From Fidelibacterota bacterium (GTDB taxonomy: Bacteria > Fidelibacterota > Marinisomatia > Marinisomatales > TCS56), in the NCBI GenBank assembly GCA_013203015.1, contig JABMPO010000138.1, positions 1-21,108 of the forward strand: a DNA stretch of 21,108 nt. The letters run 5' to 3'. The notes under the pieces were generated by a model, which saw only the letters and a list, made by a program, of their open reading frames with translations, ran no database searches and had not been told where the DNA came from. This document shows positions 15,422-21,108 of the stretch, piece after piece. A program made the translations under genes and the position numbers. Position 1 is the stretch's first letter. Each line of letters opens with the position of its first letter.

Positions 15422-15964
15422 TTATTTTAGTATGCGGATGAAAATTAGTTTCAAAGCTCCGGCTAACAAAAATACCAGACCGGCCAATACAATCAGAAAT
15501 TTAGGAATTGCACACCAGTATGCAATGGCAGGCAGGATATCCCAAGTTGATCCCGTCAATAGCTTGATCATTGCCAGGTTTTCAATTACGTCCAATATGG
15601 CAGCCAGAATTTGAGTGCCAGCCAACCACATTCCAATATTTTGTACAAAAACCCCGAAATTCTTTGCGACCAGTAAACAACCCATAGCAATTGTGATCGA
15701 GTAGGCTATCAGGAATAAAAAATCCAGGCCAATACTAAGCCCGGCCTGGAACTGAGCCGATTTGTCCCAGGAAGCTAATATTAATTTGGCATTATTAATT
15801 GAACCTGCCAATTCCAATGAAACAATCCCATTAACCGCTTGATCATTGATCAAGTGACTGTCGATCGAACTCATACCGAATAATAGAACTAAAGTAACAA
15901 TTAGCAGGATCAAGAAAATCTTACCGGAAATGACCGGATTAGAGAGAAATGAGGGGCGGTTCAA
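15422..15964 (-). CDS. small multi-spanning membrane protein, function unknown
   Basis: 180 aa with about four to five membrane segments: 15-32, 76-98 (LGLDFLFLIAYSITIAM region), 104-125, and a pair at about 140-175. Between the first two is a periplasm-sized loop, GIVSLELAGSINNAKLILASW. The combination of 'IVSLELA' in this loop, 'LDFLFLIAY' in the second helix and 'ILDVIENLAMIKLL' in the third recurs in uncharacterised membrane proteins of several phyla, so it is probably a real family, but I know no function. The only in-frame start is TTG at 15964, weakly supported by GGCGGA upstream. An ATG at 15989 that follows GAGGAG is out of frame, so the true start, or a sequence error there, should be considered. 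Confidence 0.7.
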   Translation of the reverse strand: MNRPSFLSNPVISGKIFLILLIVTLVLLFGMSSIDSHLINDQAVNGIVSLELAGSINNAKLILASWDKSAQFQAGLSIGLDFLFLIAYSITIAMGCLLVAKNFGVFVQNIGMWLAGTQILAAILDVIENLAMIKLLTGSTWDILPAIAYWCAIPKFLIVLAGLVFLLAGALKLIFIRILK

Positions 15965-16075
15965 AATAATCCGCCGATGGAGACAACATTCACCTAATAC
16001 TCCTCGTTTTCAATTTTTCTGAATGCAGAAATAATATTAGGCACAATCACTAAATCAAATAAATCAATCTGCGTA

Positions 16076-16984
16076 CTACAAATTGGTTGTTATTTTTTGA
16101 AAGTTTGAAATTATCTTCCTGGTCAGCTCGCCGGGCTGGCGGTTACCAATTGGCAGGTCATCGATTTGTATAATGGGCATTATTTCGGTAATCGTGCCAA
16201 GAACCATGCATTCAACGTCGGCACCATCAGAAATTGTTTGTTGGAGGTCAGCGGCCGCAATTGGTTCTTCAATCACTGGAATATTTAATTCATTACAAAT
16301 GGCAATCACAACGGCTCGGGTTACCCCTGGTAAGATGTAATTATTGGCAGGATGAGTGTGCAACTTACCATCGATTAATGCACAAAAATTGGTGTGGGTC
16401 CCTTCGGTGATAAATCCATTACGCACAAAAAGCGCCTCATAAGCGTCAGCTTCTTTGGCTTCCTGGTTGGCCAGCACACCTGCCAGCAGACCGATTTGTT
16501 TGATATCGCAGCGGCTCCAGCGGATATCATCAGTTAAAATCGCTTTAACACCGGATTCAATCAGGCTGGATTTTCGCATGACGAGTCCAGCGGATATGAA
16601 TACTGTCAAGGGTACGCCAATTTTGGGAAAAGCATGATCCCGGGGAGCAACTCCGCGAGTGATCTGGATATATATTTTGGCGTCTAATTGCTCTAGATTA
16701 TTGCGTTCCAGCAGGGATTGCATGATCGGCACCAGGCTGGTTGTATCAAAATCTGGTAAACGAATGGCTGCCAGGCTATTCGCAAGGCGTGAAAGGTGCA
16801 TTTGTTCGGCAAATATATTGCCCGAATAGGCTTTCAAAACCTCATAAATACCGTCGCCGAATGTAAAGCCGCGATCATCCGGAGCGATTCGCACAGCATT
16901 TTTTTCCATGAAATATGCTTCTTCAACCGGCAAACTGCCCTGGTCTGATTCTGGAACAAAACTGTTATTAAAATATACTGCCAT
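16076..16984 (-). CDS. class IV aminotransferase, probably D-amino-acid transaminase
   Basis: A 302-aa PLP enzyme of fold type IV. The active-site lysine is Lys162 (RCDIKQIGLLAGVLANQ). Other family motifs are DDRGFTFGDGIYEVLKAY at 36-52 and FITEGTHTNF at 191-200 with Glu194. TRGVAPRDHAFP contains the R-x-H pair (Arg115, His117) that in Bacillus D-amino-acid transaminase (Arg98/His100) binds the substrate carboxylate, and that is absent from branched-chain enzymes and aminodeoxychorismate lyase. This favours interconversion of D-alanine/D-glutamate and their 2-oxoacids. AAGGA lies 6 bases before the ATG. The gene is 69 bases downstream of the serine racemase-like gene on the same strand, which supports a D-amino-acid role. 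A branched-chain function is the main alternative. Confidence 0.85.
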   Translation of the reverse strand: MAVYFNNSFVPESDQGSLPVEEAYFMEKNAVRIAPDDRGFTFGDGIYEVLKAYSGNIFAEQMHLSRLANSLAAIRLPDFDTTSLVPIMQSLLERNNLEQLDAKIYIQITRGVAPRDHAFPKIGVPLTVFISAGLVMRKSSLIESGVKAILTDDIRWSRCDIKQIGLLAGVLANQEAKEADAYEALFVRNGFITEGTHTNFCALIDGKLHTHPANNYILPGVTRAVVIAICNELNIPVIEEPIAAADLQQTISDGADVECMVLGTITEIMPIIQIDDLPIGNRQPGELTRKIISNFQKITTNL

Positions 16985-17053
16985 TGAAAATCCTTGCTAA
17001 AACTGTTAATATTTACTTTGCAACAAGCGACGAATTTCCATTTAAAATTTGAA

Positions 17054-17998
17054 TTATGAACGTAAAATATTTCTCATCGTGTCACCATCAATATTGCCAC
17101 CACTGATAATCACCCCGGTGCAGGGTGCGGCCGCAATTTTTCCCGAGAGTAGTGCCGCTATTCCAAGCGCTCCGGATGGCTCCACAACCAGTTTCATTGT
17201 ATAAAACAGAAATCGAACTGCATCTGTGATGGCGTCCTCGCTGACGGTGACCATATCATCAACATATTTCATTACCAATGGAAAGGTGATTTTTCCAAGC
17301 GATGGTGTTCGCGTTCCGTCGGCGATTGTTGGTGGATTATGTACTGAATGCAATTTGCCAGTTCGGAAAGACTTGGTAGCGTCATCGGCCAGTTCCGGCT
17401 CAACTCCAACAACCTTACAGCTTGGCAGTAATTCTTTAGCGGCAATGGCTGAACCACTCAACAGACCCCCGCCACCGCAAGGCGCCAACAGCAAATCAAG
17501 TTCGCCAACTTCTTCAATTAATTCCAGCGCTACCGTACCCTGTCCAGCAACAATATGGCGATGATCATAGGGTGGAATCAGGGTCTGGCCGCCCTTGGAT
17601 TGGATTTCCTGGGCCAGTTCTTCACGGGTAATTTTATTTGGGTCATAGTCTATAATATAGGCGCCGTAACCCTCAGTGGCTGCCCGTTTGGTCCGGGGGG
17701 CATTTTGGGGCATCACAATCGTTGTTTTAACTCCCAGTAATTGACCAACCAACGCTACCGCCTGGGCGTGATTCCCGGATGAATAGGTCAACACACCCTG
17801 TGCTTTTTCAGCGTCTGATAATTGTGAAATTGCGTTGTAAGCGCCTCGCAATTTAAAAGCGCCGGTACGCTGGAAATTTTCACATTTCAGGTAAATTGAT
17901 CCGCCGACACGAGCATTTAAAATACGCGATTCCAGCACTGGTATTTTATTTATTACGCCGGCAAGTCGATGAGCGGCCGATTGGATTTCTTTGAACAT
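17054..17998 (-). CDS. PLP-dependent threonine/serine dehydratase, serine racemase-like
   Basis: A 314-aa fold type II PLP enzyme without the C-terminal ACT regulatory domain of IlvA. The PLP lysine is Lys49 in NFQRTGAFKLRGAYNA. The phosphate and cofactor loops are SSGNHAQA (73-80), CGGGGLLSG (174-182) and ISGGNID near 298-304. Two features lean toward serine racemase or 3-hydroxyaspartate dehydratase over plain threonine dehydratase: Ser74 directly before Gly-Asn-His, the position of human serine racemase Ser84, where IlvA has Ala; and E200-P-E-L-A204-D-D206, matching the divalent-metal site Glu210/Ala214/Asp216. It could still act mainly as a catabolic threonine or serine dehydratase. Neighbouring D-amino-acid transaminase supports a D-amino-acid role. 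It is divergent from rnfC across 242 bases. Confidence 0.86.
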   Translation of the reverse strand: MFKEIQSAAHRLAGVINKIPVLESRILNARVGGSIYLKCENFQRTGAFKLRGAYNAISQLSDAEKAQGVLTYSSGNHAQAVALVGQLLGVKTTIVMPQNAPRTKRAATEGYGAYIIDYDPNKITREELAQEIQSKGGQTLIPPYDHRHIVAGQGTVALELIEEVGELDLLLAPCGGGGLLSGSAIAAKELLPSCKVVGVEPELADDATKSFRTGKLHSVHNPPTIADGTRTPSLGKITFPLVMKYVDDMVTVSEDAITDAVRFLFYTMKLVVEPSGALGIAALLSGKIAAAPCTGVIISGGNIDGDTMRNILRS

Positions 17999-18029
17999 AT
18001 TTTGTAGCTTTTCTTAAACAGTTATCAGA

Positions 18030-18163
18030 CCGAAATTAGCTCCGTGAGGGCTAAAAAGCCTATGGCTTGGGTATGGTATATTTTTTATAGAAAACAATTA
18101 TTATAAGAAGACCAGAATATCCGATTTTTGTTTATTCATATGATTTCACTGTTCTAATTTCGG
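18030..18163. repeat. 134-bp segment bounded by imperfect inverted repeats between the dehydratase and rnfC genes
   Basis: CCGAAATTAG at 18030-18039 is the exact reverse complement of CTAATTTCGG at 18154-18163. Extending inward, 14 of 17 bases agree. Between them lies AT-rich sequence containing a small hairpin, AAGCC-TAT-GGCTT (18056-18068). The segment occupies most of the 242-base divergent intergenic region. It could be a paired operator or a short MITE-like element. I see no clear target-site duplication at its borders. Confidence 0.4.
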
Positions 18164-18240
18164 CGACATTTATTGAACATGCTTTTGGTAAAACGAACAG
18201 TTTATTAACTAGTATAGTACAACGGAAAAAGGTACAGACC

Positions 18241-19578
18241 GTGAGATTACCCACCTTTAGCAGGGGCGTTCATCCGAACGACAACAAACATTATACCTGT
18301 TCCAAATCGATTGAAATCCTACCCATACCTGACCAGGTATTGATTCCCTTACAGCAGCACATCGGTGCGCCCTGCTCGGTTATTGTTGAAAAGGGACAGG
18401 AAGTAAAAACCGGGCAGCAAGTCGGCAGCAGTGAGGCTTTTGTTTCCAGTCCGGTACATTCTTCGATTACGGGAAAGGTCAAGGAAATCGGTACTTTTCA
18501 ACATCCTGCCGGTGGCAAAGTGCAGATGGTTCTGATTCAACAGACCGAGGAAGAAGATGATTGGAAATTGATGCCCCCGCTTGAGGATTGGCAAAATACT
18601 GGCAATGAAATATTGAACCAGCGTATCAAAGATGCCGGAATTGTTGGTCTCGGAGGAGCAGCCTTTCCAACCCATGTAAAGCTGGCTCCACCAAAAGATA
18701 AAAAGATTGATACTTTCATTTTAAATGGTTGCGAATGCGAACCATATTTAACGGCTGATCATCGAGCAATGGTTGAGCAGGCCGATAAAATTTTACCCGG
18801 CATGGCGATTATCATGAAAATTCTGGGTGTCATAGACGGCTTCATCGGAATTGAAAATAATAAACCGGATGCGATTGAAGTCATGCGGGAGGCTGTAAGC
18901 CGGGGTGGATATAATTTCAAAGTTGTGTCGCTGCAGGTGAAGTATCCCCAGGGAGCGGAAAAAATGTTGATCCAGTCGGTTCTCAAGCGGCAGGTACCTA
19001 CCGGCGGATTGCCCATGGATGTTGGGGCGGTAGTCAACAATGTGGGAACCGCAATTGCGGTTGCGGATGCTGTAATCAATGGTAAATCTCTGATAGAACG
19101 GATCGTAACCGTTACTGGTGATGGCATCAATGAGCCTAAAAATGTATTGGCGCGAATTGGGACTCCATTCCAGGAAATCCTGGAGTTCTGTGGTGGATTA
19201 AATGAAGAGACTACTCAGGTTTTCATGGGTGGACCAATGATGGGTTTGGCTCAGCATAATCTACAATCACCAACGGTGAAAGCAACCAGTGGTATTGTAT
19301 GCACCGCGGCTCAAGGTCAACCGGCTGAACAGGCGTTGCCCTGCATTAGATGTGGGACCTGTGTTTCAGTTTGTCCAATGTTTTTATTACCTACCAGAAT
19401 CGCCCGGTTATCCGAAATGGGACAAACTGCCGCTGCTGAAGAATTAGGTATCATGAATTGTATTGAATGTGGTTCCTGTTCATTTGTTTGCCCATCGCAG
19501 ATTCCCCTGGTCCAATGGATTCGGCTTGGAAAATTGCGGGTTGGAGAAATGAAACGTAAAGAAAAAGAAGTGGCTTAG
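18241..19578 (+). CDS. rnfC: Rnf electron transport complex subunit C
   Basis: A 445-aa peripheral subunit of the Rnf complex, which moves electrons between ferredoxin and NAD+ coupled to Na+ or H+ transport. It carries the NAD(H)/FMN-binding module and two [4Fe-4S] clusters. The N-terminal part has FSRGVHPNDNK, typical of RnfC. GLGGAAFPTHVKL begins at 136 and NGCECEPYLTADHR follows near 160: the NADH/flavin-binding Rossmann region shared with NuoF. KYPQGAEKML and RQVPTGGLPMDVGAVVNNV follow. Cluster motifs are Cys368/371/374/378 (CIRCGTCVSVCP) and Cys407/410/413/417 (CIECGSCSFVCP). The start codon is GTG at 18241, preceded by AAAAAGG with 8-base spacing. There is no long C-terminal Ala/Lys repeat as in enterobacterial RnfC. 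It is the first gene of an rnfCDG... operon, the order seen in many anaerobes. Confidence 0.95.
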   Translation: MRLPTFSRGVHPNDNKHYTCSKSIEILPIPDQVLIPLQQHIGAPCSVIVEKGQEVKTGQQVGSSEAFVSSPVHSSITGKVKEIGTFQHPAGGKVQMVLIQQTEEEDDWKLMPPLEDWQNTGNEILNQRIKDAGIVGLGGAAFPTHVKLAPPKDKKIDTFILNGCECEPYLTADHRAMVEQADKILPGMAIIMKILGVIDGFIGIENNKPDAIEVMREAVSRGGYNFKVVSLQVKYPQGAEKMLIQSVLKRQVPTGGLPMDVGAVVNNVGTAIAVADAVINGKSLIERIVTVTGDGINEPKNVLARIGTPFQEILEFCGGLNEETTQVFMGGPMMGLAQHNLQSPTVKATSGIVCTAAQGQPAEQALPCIRCGTCVSVCPMFLLPTRIARLSEMGQTAAAEELGIMNCIECGSCSFVCPSQIPLVQWIRLGKLRVGEMKRKEKEVA

Positions 19579-19589
19579 AGAGACTCACA

Positions 19590-20651
19590 ATGGACGAAGA
19601 AAAGAAAATTCCGGAACAGTTGGAGCAAAAGCCTGTGGAACCAAAACCGCTCCCCGTTAAAAAACCCAAACCGAAAAAAGATCCTCGGGCAAAACTGTAT
19701 AAACCCAGTCAGATGCTGATCATGTCTTCCAGTCCGCATCTTAGCACTGTTGACAGTGTTTCCCGGATAATGTGGACGGTAATTGTTGCTTTGATACCAG
19801 CTGTGGGTATGTCAGTGTATTATTTTGGCTGGGCAGCCATATTTATGATCGTCACCTGTGTTGCCGCAGCATTGGTGACAGAGGCACTGCTCAATAAGCT
19901 GAAAGGGGAAGCATTTACAATCAAAGACGGCAGCGCTGCAATAACCGGTTTATTATTGGCCTTAACTCTGCCACCATCATTTGATTTATCCAGTGCTATT
20001 ATTGGCGTCGTTTTCGCAATAGCTGTTGGTAAACATATTTTTGGCGGACTGGGGTACAATATTTTCAATCCAGCCCTACTTGGCAGAGCCTTTTTACAGG
20101 CCAGTTTTCCGGTTGCGATTACAACCTGGACCAATCCGCGCACGCTGGTAGATGCGGTTTCAACCGCGACTCCGCTGGGCGGCTTTAAGTTCGAAAAATT
20201 GACTACAACTTTCATGGACCTCTTGTATGGTAATACCGGCGGGTGTCTGGGGGAAACATCCGCCATTGTTATCATCGCAGGAGGTCTGTTCCTGATTATC
20301 AAAAAATACGCTGATTGGCGCATTCCCGTTAGTTATCTTGGTACTGTGTTTATTTTTGGCGGAATCTTCTGGCTGCTAAATCCCAGCGATTATCCCAGCC
20401 CCTGGTTCCATTTGTTCAGTGGTGGCTTGATGCTGGGCGCTTTCTTCATGGCCACCGATATGGTCACATCACCAATTACCCCGAAAGGCGCCTGGATTTT
20501 TGGAGTTGGCGCCGGCATATTGCTGGTGGTAATTCGTTTATTTGGAGGATTACCGGAAGGGGTCATGTATTCGATTCTCTTGATGAATGCAGTTACGCCT
20601 CTGATTAACCGTTATACCCGGCCAAAATATTTCGGAGAGCCACGCGCATGA
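19590..20651 (+). CDS. rnfD: Rnf electron transport complex subunit D
   Basis: A 353-aa integral membrane subunit of Rnf with a covalently bound FMN. After a hydrophilic N-terminus, the core starts at about residue 40 with QMLIMSSSPHL and has some eight to ten membrane helices. The FMN site DAVSTATPLGG places the flavinylated Thr at 194 in an S-T-A-T variant of the usual S/T-G-A-T. Other family motifs are SAAITGLLLALTLPP, GGLGYNIFNPALLGRAFL and FMATDMVTSPITPKG. The first 35 residues are rich in Lys, Pro and Glu, an extension not typical of the family. It starts 11 bases after rnfC and its TGA overlaps the ATG of rnfG, so it is translationally linked to both neighbours. Confidence 0.94.
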   Translation: MDEEKKIPEQLEQKPVEPKPLPVKKPKPKKDPRAKLYKPSQMLIMSSSPHLSTVDSVSRIMWTVIVALIPAVGMSVYYFGWAAIFMIVTCVAAALVTEALLNKLKGEAFTIKDGSAAITGLLLALTLPPSFDLSSAIIGVVFAIAVGKHIFGGLGYNIFNPALLGRAFLQASFPVAITTWTNPRTLVDAVSTATPLGGFKFEKLTTTFMDLLYGNTGGCLGETSAIVIIAGGLFLIIKKYADWRIPVSYLGTVFIFGGIFWLLNPSDYPSPWFHLFSGGLMLGAFFMATDMVTSPITPKGAWIFGVGAGILLVVIRLFGGLPEGVMYSILLMNAVTPLINRYTRPKYFGEPRA

Positions 20652-21108
20652 ATACTTCAACCAAAATGATTGTTGTGCTGACGATCATTGCGGCATTGTC
20701 CGGTAGCGTTCTTTCAATGTGGGACGGAGTTACGGCACCAAGAATAGCTGCGAATCGACTTAAAGTTCTGAAACAGGCCATTTCTACGGTTTTACCTGAA
20801 TATGATCATTATGACGAGCTGCAGGTACGGGAAGATATTATTGTATACATTGGTAAAGACACTACCGGTACTCCAGTGGGAATTGCTTTTAAAGCCAAAG
20901 GAAATGGATTCTCTCCGGATTTGACGATAATGGTAGGTATCAATCCGGAATTTTCCCGCCTTACCGGAATCGAAATACTTGAACAGACCGAAACACCTGG
21001 CTTGGGAAATAAAATCGAAGACGGTTGGTTTAAAGACCAATTCATTGGGCAAATAATTGATGAGCAGGAGACTGCGGTTGTGAAAAATATTAAGCCATCT
21101 GATCCCAC
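20648..21108 (+). CDS. rnfG: Rnf electron transport complex subunit G, partial (3' end outside window)
   Basis: Membrane-anchored subunit with covalent FMN exposed to the periplasmic side. I translated it from the ATG at 20648, which overlaps the rnfD stop (ATGA); the frame is open to the right edge (153 codons). It begins MNTSTKMIVVLTIIAALSGS, a single N-terminal transmembrane anchor. Next come a helical part and the FMN-binding domain, with GIAFKAKGNGFSPDLTIMVG and EILEQTETPGLGNKI, the latter the conserved 'H/QxETPGLG' motif. The flavinylation motif (S/T-GAT) lies beyond the window. rnfE, rnfA and rnfB are expected to follow. Confidence 0.92.
   Translation, partial: MNTSTKMIVVLTIIAALSGSVLSMWDGVTAPRIAANRLKVLKQAISTVLPEYDHYDELQVREDIIVYIGKDTTGTPVGIAFKAKGNGFSPDLTIMVGINPEFSRLTGIEILEQTETPGLGNKIEDGWFKDQFIGQIIDEQETAVVKNIKPSDP

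Noticed and set aside
16016..16031. TTTCTG-AATG-CAGAAA hairpin between the transaminase and membrane-protein genes as a terminator
   Set aside because: Short AT-rich 6-bp stem without a following U-tract; likely chance.
18185..18218. TTGGTA and TAGTAT/TATAGT as an rnfC promoter
   Set aside because: Matches are partial (4 of 6) and spacing is 19-22 bases; not strong enough to list as a feature.
1..21108. Mobile elements, CRISPR arrays, phage genes or a defence island
   Set aside because: No transposase, integrase, repeat-spacer array or defence-type domain is seen; gene content is housekeeping metabolism and envelope.

Overview
The window is 21.1 kb of chromosomal DNA at moderate GC. It carries densely packed core-metabolism genes and no phage, insertion-sequence or CRISPR content. 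Several things point to an anaerobic or facultative bacterium with a double membrane, probably in or near the FCB assemblage (Bacteroidota/Chlorobiota/Calditrichota/Marinimicrobia-like): two different 2-oxoacid:ferredoxin oxidoreductases, an Rnf ion-pumping complex, an oxygen-sensitive class I fumarase, a selenoprotein SelD, a lipoprotein with MORN-type repeats and a Bacteroidota-style secreted C1 peptidase. The phylum is inference; there is no rRNA here.

Layout. Positions 1-2793 (minus strand) hold a four-gene korDABC operon (ferredoxin, alpha, beta, gamma) joined by 1-4 base overlaps; the gamma gene runs off the left edge. A small cysteine-rich two-CW protein lies just upstream on the same strand (2879-3148). 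Positions 3445-5338 (minus) hold selD, read through an in-frame UGA as selenocysteine, preceded by an unrecognised 267-aa gene. Positions 5581-9937 (plus) form a second 2-oxoacid oxidoreductase (fused gamma-alpha subunit plus beta subunit, Mycobacterium KorAB-like), followed directly by a two-subunit class I fumarate hydratase. Positions 10132-13591 (plus) hold a class A penicillin-binding protein and a secreted C1-type peptidase. Positions 13592-15964 (minus) hold an MmcQ/YjbR protein, a MORN-repeat lipoprotein and two small membrane proteins. Positions 16076-17998 (minus) pair a D-amino-acid transaminase with a serine racemase/threonine dehydratase-type enzyme. Positions 18241-21108 (plus) start an rnfCDG operon that leaves the window inside rnfG.

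How it fits together. The two oxidoreductases interconvert a 2-oxoacid (2-oxoglutarate most likely) and its acyl-CoA using ferredoxin or a similar low-potential carrier. Fumarase handles the fumarate/malate step of the same cycle, run oxidatively or reductively. Rnf couples reduced ferredoxin to NAD+ and a transmembrane ion gradient. The D-amino-acid pair and the penicillin-binding protein both bear on peptidoglycan, but are not in one transcription unit.

No gene-free stretch exceeds 300 bases. The longest (3149-3444, 296 bases) shows nothing I can name. The most notable observation is the selenocysteine SelD with a very compact SECIS-like hairpin, which makes the true gene 40 codons longer than a standard gene call. 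I found no wholly new system. The best leads to unknown biology are the 267-aa gene next to selD, the terminal-inverted-repeat segment upstream of rnfC, and the Asn-to-Asp change in the C1 peptidase.
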